Notes: generated by a model from the sequence alone, not told the origin. A DNA stretch of 64,000 bases from Streptomyces sp. ISL-94 (GCF_018614075.1 NZ_JAGGOZ010000026.1:1-64000); one strand, 5' to 3'. Counted from the stretch's first letter, positions 52,579 through 63,450 are shown. Numbers and translations are program-made.

Positions 52579-52850
52579 ATGAGTGACACCGTGATCGACG
52601 TCCAGGGGCTGCGCCGCGGCTACGCCGGCGGATTCGAGGCCGTGCGGGGCGTTTCCTTCTCCCGTGGCGCGCCCGGCGTACTGGCCTCGGGGCGCGAACT
52701 GCTCCCGCTGAGCGGGTGATGGCCCTGGTGGCGGCCGGGTGGAGCGGCGGAGCGGAGGGCGGGGACCAGCCGGCCGCGGTCCTCACCACGCTGGCCTGGG
52801 TCATGATCACCGTGTTTGCTGTCCAGAAGCGGTTCCGGTGGGAACCGCGC
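52579..52850 (+). pseudogene. ABC transporter reduced to its two ends
   Basis: ATG 52579 opens a 46-residue frame starting like an ABC ATPase (IDVQGLRRGYAGGFEAVRG, then VSFS) but lacking the Walker A segment that should follow. It then reads unrelated residues and stops at 52719. A second frame just downstream (about 52716-52850) ends in LAWVMITVFAVQKRFRWEPR, matching the last helix and basic tail of an ABC-2 permease. The simplest reading is deletion of the middle of an ATPase-permease pair. The two-component genes that normally follow such transporters remain intact. Confidence 0.7.
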
Positions 52851-52878
52851 CGCTCAACGAACTTCGGGGGCCGGGGCC

Positions 52879-54117
52879 GTGTCGAGACTGACCGGGTGGT
52901 GGAGGAACCGCAGCAGCGCGGCGAAGGTCGAGCTGTACACGCGCTGGTCCTTCCACACCTTCGTACTCATCGAGATCCTGTCGTTCGGGCTGACCGCGGT
53001 GGGCTCCGCCGCCAATGACGCCTCGCTGCCGGTCTCGCTCTCGCTCCTCCTGACGATCTGCATGCACGCCGTGCTGGTCGGGTTCCTCTCCTCCCGGGCG
53101 CTGGACTGGATCGTGGGCCGCCGGAACCGCCCGGTGCGGCTCGCCGTGGCGACGGCAGCCATGACGGCCGCGGCGTGCCTGGCCGTCCTCGTGCTGCGCA
53201 AGACCGGGCAGTGCGCCGATTCCGTCGCCCCGATGCTGGTGACGGGCATGACCTGTTTCGCGACCGGATCCCTGGTGCTGTGCACGAAGCGGGTCCGCCG
53301 GATGTGGTGCGTCGCCCCGGCCTCGGCGGTGGGCACCGGCGCGGCGGTGTTCGCGCTGGGCCTGCCCGCGGGAGAGGCCCTCGGATACACCGTCGGGGTG
53401 CTGCTGACCGGTCTGTTCCTCAGCGTCGCCTGCGGGTTCTCCGGTTGGCTGCTGACCACGGTCTACGAGCTGGACCGCGCCCGGGAGCTCCAGGCGCAGC
53501 TGGCGGTGGCCGAGGAGCGGCTGCGGTTCGGGCGGGACCTGCACGACGTGATGGGCCGCAATCTGGCGGTGATCGCGCTCAAGAGCGAGCTGGCGGTGCA
53601 GCTGGCGCGCCGCGATCGCCCGGAGGCGGTGGACCAGATGATCGAGGTGCAGCGGATCGCGCGCGAGTCGCAGCGGGAGGTACGGGACGTCGTGCGCGGC
53701 TACCGGGAGGCGGATCTCGCCGTGGAGCTGGAGGGCGCCCGCGGAGTGCTGAGCGCGGCCGGGATGGACTGCCGGGTCGAGTACGAGGCGGGCGCGCGCG
53801 AGCTGCTGCCCGAGGTGCAGTCGGCGCTCGGCTGGGTGGTGCGGGAGGCGACGACGAACGTCCTGCGGCACGGAGACGCGCACAGCTGCCTGATCCGGCT
53901 GACGGCGCCGGCGGAGGGCTGCGTGACGCTGCTGGTGGAGAACGACGGGGCGCCCGAGACCCCGGCCGGACCCCCGGGCTCCGGGCTGGCGGGGCTGCGG
54001 GAGCGGCTCGCGGCGGTGGACGGGACCTTGCTGGCGGGACCGGCCGAGGGCGGCCGGTTCCGGCTGCGGGCCGAGATCCCGGAACCGCGGATGCGACGAC
54101 TGGAGGTGCGGGCGTGA
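52879..54117 (+). CDS. Sensor histidine kinase (HisKA_3, DesK/NarX type)
   Basis: About 412 residues from GTG 52879. The N-terminal half has five or six transmembrane helices and no obvious extracellular sensor. The dimerisation helix carries the phospho-acceptor in RFGRDLHDVMGRNLAVIALK (about residues 218-237). The HATPase_c domain has REATTNVLRHG (N box, near 340) and the G box GSGLAGLRERL. Its gene overlaps the response regulator start (GTGA). With the adjacent transporter deleted, the output target is uncertain. Confidence 0.9.
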   Translation: MSRLTGWWRNRSSAAKVELYTRWSFHTFVLIEILSFGLTAVGSAANDASLPVSLSLLLTICMHAVLVGFLSSRALDWIVGRRNRPVRLAVATAAMTAAACLAVLVLRKTGQCADSVAPMLVTGMTCFATGSLVLCTKRVRRMWCVAPASAVGTGAAVFALGLPAGEALGYTVGVLLTGLFLSVACGFSGWLLTTVYELDRARELQAQLAVAEERLRFGRDLHDVMGRNLAVIALKSELAVQLARRDRPEAVDQMIEVQRIARESQREVRDVVRGYREADLAVELEGARGVLSAAGMDCRVEYEAGARELLPEVQSALGWVVREATTNVLRHGDAHSCLIRLTAPAEGCVTLLVENDGAPETPAGPPGSGLAGLRERLAAVDGTLLAGPAEGGRFRLRAEIPEPRMRRLEVRA

Positions 54118-54725
54118 GCCGCGTACGGGTACTGCTGGCCGATGACGAGCACCTGATCCGGGGCGCGCTGGCCGCGCTGCTGGCCCTGGAGGACGATCTG
54201 GTGGTCGTCGCCCAGGCGGCGTCCGGGCCGGAGGCGCTGGCCATGGCGCGGGCGCACCGGCCGGACGTGGCGGTGCTGGACCTCCAGATGCCGGGGGCGG
54301 ACGGTGTGAGTGTCGCCACATCGCTGCGGGCCGAGCTCCCCGACTGCAAGACCATGATCGTGACGAGTCACGGCCGGCCGGGACACCTGAAGCGGGCCCT
54401 GGCGGCGGGGGTGCGGGCCTTCGCCCCGAAGACGGTCTCGGCGCAGCGGCTGGCCGAGCTGATCCGGACCGTGCACGCCGGAGGGCGCTATGTGGACCCG
54501 GAATTGGCGGCCGACGCGATCAGCGCGGGGGACTCGCCGCTGACCGCCCGGGAGGCGGAGGTGCTGGAACTGGCGGCGGACGGGGCGCCGGTCGCGGAGA
54601 TCGCGGACCGGGCCTCGCTCTCGCAGGGGACCGTACGGAACTACCTGTCCTCGGCGGCGACGAAGCTGGGCGCCGAGAACCGGCACACGGCGGTGCGTCT
54701 CGCTCGGGAGCGAGGTTGGGTATAG
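54114..54725 (+). CDS. NarL/DesR-family response regulator
   Basis: A 203-residue protein. The receiver domain has the acidic pair DDE (residues 9-11), the phospho-acceptor Asp in VLDLQMPG (near 55) and Lys in FAPKTVS (near 105). The LuxR-type HTH is SPLTAREAEVLELAADGAP ... GTVRNYLSSAATKLG. GTG 54114 overlaps the kinase stop, so the pair is co-translated. The stop TAG (54723-54725) lies inside the TATAGT -10 element of the following tRNA-Gly. Confidence 0.93.
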   Translation: MSRVRVLLADDEHLIRGALAALLALEDDLVVVAQAASGPEALAMARAHRPDVAVLDLQMPGADGVSVATSLRAELPDCKTMIVTSHGRPGHLKRALAAGVRAFAPKTVSAQRLAELIRTVHAGGRYVDPELAADAISAGDSPLTAREAEVLELAADGAPVAEIADRASLSQGTVRNYLSSAATKLGAENRHTAVRLARERGWV

Positions 54726-54726
54726 T
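54721..54726 (+). promoter_or_regulatory. -10 element of second tRNA-Gly
   Basis: TATAGT overlaps the stop codon of the response regulator and lies 21 bp before the tRNA. The -35 region would be coding sequence and matches poorly. Confidence 0.5.
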
Positions 54727-54747
54727 GGGTACCGCGCTACGGCGCAT

Positions 54748-54820
<73 letters not shown>

Positions 54821-54828
54821 CAGAGTGC

Positions 54829-54858
54829 GAAGGCCCCGATCACCGATCGGGGCCTTCG
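54829..54858. terminator. Terminator, tRNA-Gly / purC
   Basis: A 13-bp stem CGAAGGCCCCGAT / ATCGGGGCCTTCG. It ends the tRNA on the plus strand and the convergent purC on the minus strand. Confidence 0.8.
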
Positions 54859-54874
54859 TCGTGTCCGTCCCGGC

Positions 54875-55780
54875 TCAGCTCCAGGTCAGACCGGTGAGCC
54901 GCTCGTACGCCTCGATGTACTTGGCGCGGGTCCGCGCGACGACGTCCTGCGGCAGCGCGGGCGGCGGGAGCTCTCCCTTCGCGTCCCAGCCGGAGGCCGG
55001 GGAGGTCAGCCAGTTGCGGACGAACTGCTTGTCGAAGGAGGGCTGGGTGCGGCCCGGCTCCCACTGGTCGGCAGGCCAGAAGCGGGAGGAGTCGGGGGTC
55101 AGCACCTCGTCGGCGGCGACCAGCGTGCCGTCCTTCGGGTCGAAGCCGAACTCGAACTTGGTGTCCGCCAGGATGATCCCGCGCTCGCGGGCGATGTCCC
55201 GGGCGCGGGAGTAGACGGCCAGGGTGGCCTGGCGCAGCATCGCGGCGGTCTCGGGGCCGGCCGTGCGCGCGACCTCCTCGTAGGAGACGTTCTCGTCGTG
55301 CTCGCCGACCGCGGCCTTGGCGGCCGGGGTGAAGATCGGGGCCGGCAGCTCGGAGCCGTCGACGAGCCCCTCGGGCAGGGCGAGTCCGCAGACGGTACGG
55401 GTCTGCTCGTACTCGGCGAGGCCGGAGCCGGTGAGGTAGCCGCGGGCCACGCACTCGACCGGGACCATGTCGAGGTTCCGGCAGATCAGGGTGCGGCCGG
55501 CCCAGTCGGCGGGGGCGCCGGCGGGCAGGTCGGTGGAGATGACGTGGTTCGGGACGAGGTCCGCGAGCTGGTCGAACCACCACAGGGAGAGCTGGGTCAG
55601 GACGCGGCCCTTGTCCGGGATCTCGGTGGGCAGCACCCAGTCGAAGGCGGAGATGCGGTCACTGGCGACCATGACGAGGCGGTCGTCCTCGTCGCGGTAG
55701 AGGTCGCGCACCTTGCCGGTGTGGAGGTGGACGAGGCCGGGCACCTGAACCGGCTCGGGCTTTTCGACGAATCCGGACAC
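54875..55780 (-). CDS. purC: SAICAR synthetase
   Basis: A 301-residue phosphoribosylaminoimidazole-succinocarboxamide synthase. GTG 55780 has GGGAGA upstream. Motifs: HTGKVRDLYRDEDDRLVMVASDRISAFD (in two parts, HTGKVRDLY and VMVASDRISAFDW, near residues 20-48), VECVARGYLTGSG (near 108) and LADTKFEFGFD (near 205). It ligates aspartate to CAIR. Length is that of the actinobacterial/yeast-like type. Confidence 0.97.
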   Translation of the reverse strand: MSGFVEKPEPVQVPGLVHLHTGKVRDLYRDEDDRLVMVASDRISAFDWVLPTEIPDKGRVLTQLSLWWFDQLADLVPNHVISTDLPAGAPADWAGRTLICRNLDMVPVECVARGYLTGSGLAEYEQTRTVCGLALPEGLVDGSELPAPIFTPAAKAAVGEHDENVSYEEVARTAGPETAAMLRQATLAVYSRARDIARERGIILADTKFEFGFDPKDGTLVAADEVLTPDSSRFWPADQWEPGRTQPSFDKQFVRNWLTSPASGWDAKGELPPPALPQDVVARTRAKYIEAYERLTGLTWS

Positions 55781-55854
55781 GGGGTCTCCCTGTGGTTCTG
55801 TACGAGCGCGGGACCATTCTCCCGTACGGGCGCCCCTGCCCCGGCCCGGGGGTC

Positions 55855-57348
55855 TCAGTCCCTCTTGCAGATCCGGTCGAGGAGGTTGGCCGTGGCCCGC
55901 TGGACCCGCTCGTCGACGTGCCCGGGACGGTCGAGCGCCGGGGACCAGGCGAAGGTGCCGGACGCGAAGACCAGGGCGCCGCTGGGCGCCCGGTAGAGGG
56001 AGGTCTCCTGGTGGCGGCGGTGGTTGTCGCTGTCGAGGTACGGGGAGTGCGCGAGCAGGATCCGGTCCTGGTGCTCGGGCAGCTGGGTGCGCGGGAAGTA
56101 CCGGTCGGCCTCGCCGGCGACCAGGCCTGGCAGCTCGTCGTTCTCGCCGGCGCCGGTGGAGTCCCAGAGCCAGTGCGTGGCATTGCGCACGATCAGGGGC
56201 GCGGGTTCGGGGACCCGCCCCGCGTACTGGATGCCGAGCAGCTGCTGCTCGGGGCGGTCCACCTCGCGCCAGAGGCTGGGGCGGCCGGGGCCGCGGCGTT
56301 TTCGGCAGGTGAGGAGGCGGTCCTCGACGCCGGAGGGCGAGGCGGCGAGCTCGACCTGCCAGTACATGGTGTTGGCGGAGAGGAAGACGAGCGAGGTGCC
56401 CTGGTCGCGGGCGCGCTCGACGGTGCGGCGCATGGGGGCGGACCAGTACTCGTCGTGGCCGGGGAAGACCAGGCCGCGGTAGCGGGCGGGGTCGACGCGG
56501 CCGGCGTGCAGGTCGCGGGCGTCGGCGTAGGCGAGGTCGTAGCCGTAGCGCTCGGCCCAGCGGATGAAGTCGTAGGCGTGGCCGACGTGGAGGGGCAGGC
56601 CCGCGCCCGCGTAGGGGCGGTCGAAGGAGACCGTGATGGCCGCGTCCCGCTCGCCGAGCAGCCGGCCTTCCTCGTCCCAGGCGTGGTAGAGGCTGGCGCC
56701 GGTGCGGCCGTCCTCCGGGTAGAGGTTGTAGGCCTGCCAGGTGATGTCGGGGAGCAGGAGCAGGAGGTCGGCGGGGTGGTCGTCGCGGACCGTGAAGGGG
56801 ATGTGGGAGCGGTAGCCGTCGGCGGTGGTCAGGACGGCGACGTACGCGCCGACGTTCCAGTAGGACGGGACCTGGAGGCGCCAGGACAGCCACCAGTGGT
56901 GGCAGGAGACGGTCCGGTCGGCGGCGAGGAGGGCCGGCTGGACGATGCCGGAGAGGCGGGGACTGGTAGTGATCTTGAAGGCGCCGTCGCCGCCGTAGTG
57001 GCCGATGCGGTAGACGTCGACGGAGAACTGCTGGGGCGGGTCGACGGTGATGTGGAAGTCGATGGCCTCGCCGGGGGCGACGGCTCCGGTGGAGCTGAAG
57101 CCCTTGATCTGGCGGTGCACGTCGTCGGCGGTGCGGGGGCCGCCGTTGCCGCGGGCGCGGGGGATCTGGCCGGTGCCGGCGGCCGCGGCGGCCGGATCCA
57201 CGTACCAGGGGACGACCTGGCCGGTGTCGTCGAAGTAGAGCTCGCTCCCCCGGAACCAGGGCAGGGGGCCCTGGCCGAAGGGATCGGTGACCGCGTGCGC
57301 GAGCGCACCTGACTCCCAACGCCGGATCTGGTCCGTACCCATGACCAT
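55855..57348 (-). CDS. N,N-dimethylformamidase beta-subunit-like protein
   Basis: A 497-residue protein. ATG 57348 has GGAGGGGAG upstream (ATG 57342 is also possible). The central part matches the large-polypeptide-like family of N,N-dimethylformamidase: FSVDVYRIGHYGGDGA, SYWNVGAYVAVLTT, ITWQAYNLYPEDGRTG, and a GATase-like segment RGLVFPGHDEYWS. That true dimethylformamide hydrolysis occurs is doubtful: no small alpha subunit is adjacent and the family is broad. There is no signal peptide, so it is probably cytoplasmic. It lies 74 bp upstream of purC on the same strand. Confidence 0.8.
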   Translation of the reverse strand: MVMGTDQIRRWESGALAHAVTDPFGQGPLPWFRGSELYFDDTGQVVPWYVDPAAAAAGTGQIPRARGNGGPRTADDVHRQIKGFSSTGAVAPGEAIDFHITVDPPQQFSVDVYRIGHYGGDGAFKITTSPRLSGIVQPALLAADRTVSCHHWWLSWRLQVPSYWNVGAYVAVLTTADGYRSHIPFTVRDDHPADLLLLLPDITWQAYNLYPEDGRTGASLYHAWDEEGRLLGERDAAITVSFDRPYAGAGLPLHVGHAYDFIRWAERYGYDLAYADARDLHAGRVDPARYRGLVFPGHDEYWSAPMRRTVERARDQGTSLVFLSANTMYWQVELAASPSGVEDRLLTCRKRRGPGRPSLWREVDRPEQQLLGIQYAGRVPEPAPLIVRNATHWLWDSTGAGENDELPGLVAGEADRYFPRTQLPEHQDRILLAHSPYLDSDNHRRHQETSLYRAPSGALVFASGTFAWSPALDRPGHVDERVQRATANLLDRICKRD

Positions 57349-57525
57349 CGCTCCCCTCCCTACCTCTCCCCCGAACGGGCATTCACAGGACCCCAGCACA
57401 TCACATAACGCACGCAGTCCGTCACCGTTCGTCGCGAATTGACGTGACCGGAACATTGGAATCCGACAATTCGTGCGGCTGACAGCCCTTGGGGGCGGCT
57501 CGCGGCGGCGGTTGGGGGCCTCGGC

Positions 57526-59241
57526 TCAGACCAGGCGCACCGGCTTCTCCGGGCGGACGCCCAGGTCCGCGAGCCAGTCGCGCAGGGGCTCGGGGTCTCC
57601 GTCCTCGACGAGCGACAGCACGCGCGGCGCCAGGTCCGAGCGGCGCTCGCCGCCGACCAGCAGGACCGGGCCGTCGAGCCAGTCCAGGCCCGGTGCGGCC
57701 CCGGCGGAGTCCACGGCCGCGCAGCACACCATCGCCGTCACGTGGTCGGCCAGCAGGTCCCGGCCCGTGCGCGGCGGCTGGAGCGGGAACAGCGGTACGG
57801 CGTCCCCGCCGCGCGCCTTCCCGGCGCCGCCGCCGGCCGGACCTGCGGCTCGCTCTTCGCGCGCCAGGTCCCCGGTGAGCCGTCCGGCCAGCGCCTCCCC
57901 GGCCGCGCCTTCGCCGGCGGGGTCGGTGAGGTAGTCCAGCACCCGCTCCAGCGTGGGCCCGGCGAAGCCGTCTGCGGTGGGTGGCGCTGAACCTGCGGCG
58001 GCGATCGCGGCGGGCCCGGCTGAAGCGGCCGAGTCAGCCGAAGCGGCGGATCCCGGAGGGCCGGCCGGCAGACCCGCCGTGACGGCCAGGGCGTCCAGCG
58101 CGGTGTGCAGCCGGGCCGCCTCCGTACGCCACTTGCGGTCCACGACCTCCTCCGGATACGCCGTCCAGGCCACGGGGGACCAGTCCGCCCCGGTCTCGGC
58201 CGGACTGCCGTGGAAGAGCCGCGCGGCCAGCAGCGAAGCCGCCTCGTCGATGACCCCGGGCTGCTCCAGCAGGTCACACGCGGGGCGCTCGCCGAGCCGG
58301 GAGGCGTACCCCTCGGCCAGCCGGTCCCGCCGGGACAGCTCGGTCAGCGCGGAGACCACCCCGGCGTCCAGGTGCGCCGGCCAGCGCCCCATCCGCCAGG
58401 CCGGCAGCGCGACCCGGGTCAGCAGCCGGTCCCAGCCCGCGTAGGCGAGGCCGACCTGCTCCTGGGCGACGATGCGCAGCCCGTAATCCACATCCTGTGC
58501 ACGCTCCGAGGCGGCCGCGGCCACCCCGCGCTCCATCTCCGCGGCGTCCAGCCGGCACAGCCGCAGCAGCAGCCGGGCGGGCCCGGCGATCCAGCCGAGG
58601 CCGGGCCGGTTGCCCACGTCCACGGCGGCGTCCAGACCCCGTACAAAGCCGCGCGCGTCGGCTATGTCGGGATGCGCGGAAGGACCGGTACCTGCGACGA
58701 CCGGCGCGAGCACCGCCCGTAGCTCCGCGACCCGCATCCACCACAGGAACGGCGAGCCGATCACCAGCACGGGAGCCGCACCGGGCTCGGATTCCGGGCC
58801 GGTGGATATGCCGCCGCGGCGGTGGGCCGCATGGGTGCGGTCCTCCAGCCAGCTGTCGCAGTCCGGCGTCAGGGCTATCGCGGAGGGGGCCGGCACATCC
58901 ATCCGGTCGGCCAGATCCCGCACCAGCCGGTAGAGGTCGGGAGCGGCGGCCTCGGTCAGCGGGACCGTCGGGGTCACGGCGGGGCCGGCCCGCAGCACCA
59001 CCGCGGCGAATATCCCGCCGACGAGCAGCACCAGCGCGGCCACCGCACACACGGCGAGGGTCACCGCGGGCCAGGGGTCACCGGCCAGCCGGCCCGTCAT
59101 CCGGGCGGCCACCAGCACCACCGCGAGGGCGGCGGGCAGCAGCCCGAGGGCCAGGGCCCTGCTGCGTACGCGCAGCACGGCCAGAGCGCGGGACCGCGCG
59201 GACGGCACGCCCACTTCCATGATCGAACCGGTTCCGGACAC
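57526..59241 (-). CDS. M48-like membrane protein lacking the zinc motif
   Basis: A 571-residue protein. GTG 59241 has GGTGAGG upstream (ATG 59220 is possible). Two N-terminal transmembrane helices (about residues 30-90) are followed by a segment laid out like a membrane M48 peptidase: VLVIGSPFLWWMRVAELRAV, where catalytic members continue LAHELGHH. Here the sequence is LAPVVAGTG, so both zinc histidines and the catalytic Glu are missing. The C-terminal 250 residues are Ala/Gly-rich and variable. It is probably a non-catalytic scaffold. It is transcribed away from purD with a 288-bp gap that contains no further gene. Confidence 0.65.
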   Translation of the reverse strand: MSGTGSIMEVGVPSARSRALAVLRVRSRALALGLLPAALAVVLVAARMTGRLAGDPWPAVTLAVCAVAALVLLVGGIFAAVVLRAGPAVTPTVPLTEAAAPDLYRLVRDLADRMDVPAPSAIALTPDCDSWLEDRTHAAHRRGGISTGPESEPGAAPVLVIGSPFLWWMRVAELRAVLAPVVAGTGPSAHPDIADARGFVRGLDAAVDVGNRPGLGWIAGPARLLLRLCRLDAAEMERGVAAAASERAQDVDYGLRIVAQEQVGLAYAGWDRLLTRVALPAWRMGRWPAHLDAGVVSALTELSRRDRLAEGYASRLGERPACDLLEQPGVIDEAASLLAARLFHGSPAETGADWSPVAWTAYPEEVVDRKWRTEAARLHTALDALAVTAGLPAGPPGSAASADSAASAGPAAIAAAGSAPPTADGFAGPTLERVLDYLTDPAGEGAAGEALAGRLTGDLAREERAAGPAGGGAGKARGGDAVPLFPLQPPRTGRDLLADHVTAMVCCAAVDSAGAAPGLDWLDGPVLLVGGERRSDLAPRVLSLVEDGDPEPLRDWLADLGVRPEKPVRLV

Positions 59242-59529
59242 AGCCGGACCTCACCCCCTCTGCCCTGCGGCGGCTTTGCTCACTCCCCCACTGTGACACC
59301 CGCCACTGACATCGCAATGCCGGTGGGCCAAGTGCCGGAATGCTTGCGCCGCACCCTAGTTGGGACGCGCCCGGCCGTCAGGCAGACCGGGGGACCATCA
59401 CCCGATGGAATGGCTTTGGGTAAAGGTGGGTGCGTTCGAACGCGGCTGGATGCAGTCGCACGCGAACACGCCCGCGGGCCCGGGCGCACCTCGTGCGCAC
59501 CGGGCCCGCGGGAACTGTGGAGCCGCAGT

Positions 59530-60783
<1,254 letters not shown>

Positions 60784-60843
60784 GCCGCCCAGGGTAGCCC
60801 GGACGCAGTGGCGCGTTTCGTGCGGCCACCCAATGAGGAGGGC

Positions 60844-63024
60844 CTACTCGTTCGTGTATTCCTCCACAACGGTGGCTCCGAGCTCGCGCACGATGAGGTC
60901 GTGTCCCGTGAGCGCGCTGTCGACGAGGTCGGGATCGTCCTCCTCCGCGAAGTCGTCCTCGGGCGCGACCGGCGGGGGCGCCTGCTGTACGGGAGGCTGC
61001 GGGCCGGAAGCCGACTGCTGTGACTGCTGCGGCGGCTGGGGCTGCTGCGGCTGCTGCGGCTGGTACTGCGGGGCGGGCGCTGAGGGGGCCGGGGGCGGCG
61101 GGCTGTAGGCCGGGGCCGCGTAGGAGTTCTGGGCGGCGGGGGCCGGGCCGCCGCCTCCCACCACGGCGTCGATCTTCCAGTTGACCTGGAACTGCTCGGC
61201 CAGGACCGCCTTGAGCACGTCCTCGCTGCCGCTGCTCGCGAAGTTGTCGCGGGCTCCGGCGTTGGGGAAGCCGAGCTGGAGGGTGGTGCCGTCGAAGCCG
61301 GTGACCTGGGCGTTCTGACTGAGCAGGATCCAGGTGAAGCGTCGGCGGTTCTTGACGGCCTCCAGGACGTTCGGCCACATCGCCTGCACCTGCCCGGCGC
61401 CGGCGGCCATGCCGGGGGAGGGCGCCGCGGCCGGGGCCGGGGCGGGCCCCGCGGGGGCGGGCGCGGGCGCGGAGGCGGCCGGCCTCCCCTGGCCGGGCGC
61501 GGCCGCGCTGGGCCAGGCCCCGGCGGCGGGCGCGGCCGGGGTGGGGGCGGGGGCGGGGGCTCCCGGCCCGGCGCCGGTTGCTCCGGCGCCGGGCTGCGCA
61601 GCTCCCGGCCAGGCGCCGGGCGCGGGAGCCGGCGCGGCCTGAACCGCGGGCTCCGGCGGCGCGGGGGCCCGTACGGCTTCGGGAGCCCTTACCGGCTCGG
61701 GAGCCCGAACCGGCTCGGGAGCCGGGGCTTGGGCCACCGCCGGGGCCTGCGCGGCGGCACGCGCGGCGGCGACACCGCCACCCGGACCGGCCGGCGCCAT
61801 GGCATGCGCCTCGGGGGCGGGCACGTACCCCATGGCCGGGGCGGGCCCGGCGTGGAAGGCGGCGGCGCCGCTGCGCTCCAGCCGGTCGAGCCTGGCCTGG
61901 AAGGACCGCTCGTCGTCGAAGGCGGCGGGCAGCAGCACGCGGGCGCAGATCAGCTCCAGCTGGAGCCGCGGCGAGGTCGCGCCCCGCATCTCGGTGAGCC
62001 CGGTGTTGACGAGATCGGCGGCGCGCGACAGCTCGGCGGCCCCGAAGACCGAGGCCTGGGCCTGCATCCGCTCCACGACATCGGCGGGGGCGTCGATCAG
62101 GCCCTTCTCCCCGGCGTCGGGCACGGCGGCCAGGATGACCAGGTCCCGCAGCCGCTCCAGCAGGTCGGCGGCGAAGCGCCGGGGGTCGTTGCCCCCTTCG
62201 ACCACCCGGTCGACGATCTCGAAGGCGGCGGCCCCGTCCCCGGCGGCGAAGGCGTCGATGACGGAGTCGAGCAGGGTCCCCTCGGTGTACCCGAGCAGGG
62301 AGGTCGCCATGGCATACGTCACACCGTCATCACCCGCACCGGCGAGCAGCTGGTCCATGACGGACATCGAGTCACGTACGGATCCGGCGCCGGCGCGCAC
62401 GACGAGCGGCAGCACGCCGTCCTCGACCGTGGCGCCCTCGCGCCCGCAGACCTCGCCCAGGTAGTCCCGCAGCGTCCCGGGCGGGACCAGCCGGAAGGGA
62501 TAGTGGTGCGTCCTGGACCGGATCGTCCCGATGACCTTCTCGGGCTCCGTGGTCGCGAAAATGAACTTGAGGTGCTCCGGCGGCTCCTCGACCACCTTCA
62601 GCAGGGCGTTGAAGCCCGCCGAGGTGACCATGTGCGCCTCGTCGATGATGTAGATCTTGTACCGGCTCGACGCGGGCCCGAAGAAGGCCTTTTCCCGCAG
62701 GTCACGGGCATCGTCCACACCACCGTGCGAGGCTGCGTCGATCTCGATGACGTCGATGGACCCCGGCCCGTTCCGCGCCAGGTCGCGGCAGGACTGGCAC
62801 TCCCCGCAGGGGGTGGGGGTGGGACCCTGCTCACAGTTCAGACACCGGGCCAGGATGCGCGCGCTGGTCGTCTTTCCACAGCCGCGCGGCCCGCTGAACA
62901 GGTACGCGTGATTGACCCGGTTGTTCCGCAGGGCCTGCATCAGCGGTGCAGTGACATGCTCCTGCCCGATGACCTCGGCGAACGACTCGGGACGATAGCG
63001 GCGGTACAGCGCAAGGGACGACAC
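60844..63024 (-). CDS. dnaX: DNA polymerase III gamma/tau subunit
   Basis: A 726-residue clamp-loader subunit. GTG 63024 gives the usual start SSLALYRRYRPESFAEVIGQ; a TAACCT -10-like hexamer a few bases upstream suggests a leaderless mRNA. Walker A GPRGCGKT (residues 45-52), four zinc cysteines (CLNC ... CGECQSC, about 59-78), Walker B IIDEAHM, and SRTHHYPFR follow. A roughly 180-residue Pro/Ala-rich linker (about 405-545) precedes the tau-like C-terminal domain. Whether a shorter gamma form is made here is unknown. Confidence 0.95.
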   Translation of the reverse strand: MSSLALYRRYRPESFAEVIGQEHVTAPLMQALRNNRVNHAYLFSGPRGCGKTTSARILARCLNCEQGPTPTPCGECQSCRDLARNGPGSIDVIEIDAASHGGVDDARDLREKAFFGPASSRYKIYIIDEAHMVTSAGFNALLKVVEEPPEHLKFIFATTEPEKVIGTIRSRTHHYPFRLVPPGTLRDYLGEVCGREGATVEDGVLPLVVRAGAGSVRDSMSVMDQLLAGAGDDGVTYAMATSLLGYTEGTLLDSVIDAFAAGDGAAAFEIVDRVVEGGNDPRRFAADLLERLRDLVILAAVPDAGEKGLIDAPADVVERMQAQASVFGAAELSRAADLVNTGLTEMRGATSPRLQLELICARVLLPAAFDDERSFQARLDRLERSGAAAFHAGPAPAMGYVPAPEAHAMAPAGPGGGVAAARAAAQAPAVAQAPAPEPVRAPEPVRAPEAVRAPAPPEPAVQAAPAPAPGAWPGAAQPGAGATGAGPGAPAPAPTPAAPAAGAWPSAAAPGQGRPAASAPAPAPAGPAPAPAAAPSPGMAAGAGQVQAMWPNVLEAVKNRRRFTWILLSQNAQVTGFDGTTLQLGFPNAGARDNFASSGSEDVLKAVLAEQFQVNWKIDAVVGGGGPAPAAQNSYAAPAYSPPPPAPSAPAPQYQPQQPQQPQPPQQSQQSASGPQPPVQQAPPPVAPEDDFAEEDDPDLVDSALTGHDLIVRELGATVVEEYTNE

Positions 63025-63097
63025 GTATACGAGGTTATCCGGGCCCACCGACATCAGCGGCCCGCCGACGCCCCTCGGGCCCCCGGAACGCAAAGGG

Positions 63098-63181
63098 CCC
63101 CCCACGCACCCGCCAGAGCCCACTTACCCTTGCTGCCTTCCGGCCCTGGGGGAGTTGGGTGAGATAGCGCCACGTGAGGGG
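63098..63181 (-). ncRNA. ffs: Signal recognition particle RNA (small bacterial type)
   Basis: The minus strand contains CCAGGGCCGGAAGGCAGCAA, the conserved SRP helix 8 with GGAAG tetraloop region and asymmetric loop that binds Ffh. The ends CCCCTCACG and CGTGGGGGG pair to close a rod of about 84 nt. It is located just upstream of dnaX and near tRNA-Ser, the usual actinobacterial position. Exact ends are approximate. Confidence 0.93.
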
Positions 63182-63338
63182 CTGGACCCCACCCTAGCGG
63201 ATCCCCACCCCCGGAATCGAGCCCACTCCCCCCGAACCCTCGCCCGGACCCCCTCCCGGACCCCACCCGACCCCCGACCTGGCTGCCGCAGACGATCACG
63301 TTCGCGAGCACCCCTCAACGTCTTGTATTGTTTGCGGC

Positions 63339-63423
63339 GGAGGATTCGCCTAGTGGCCTAGGGCGCACGCTTGGAAAGCGTGTTGGGGGCAACCCCTCAC
63401 GAGTTCGAATCTCGTATCCTCCG
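63339..63423 (+). tRNA. tRNA-Ser (GGA)
   Basis: An 85-nt class II tRNA, acceptor GGAGGAT/ATCCTCC, anticodon loop TTGGAAA, long variable arm GTTGGGGGCAACCCCTC. CCA is encoded (63424-63426). An integrase gene on the opposite strand reads towards it, marking it as an attachment site. Confidence 0.95.
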
Positions 63424-63450
63424 CCATTGCTCTCACCGGGCAATACGTTG

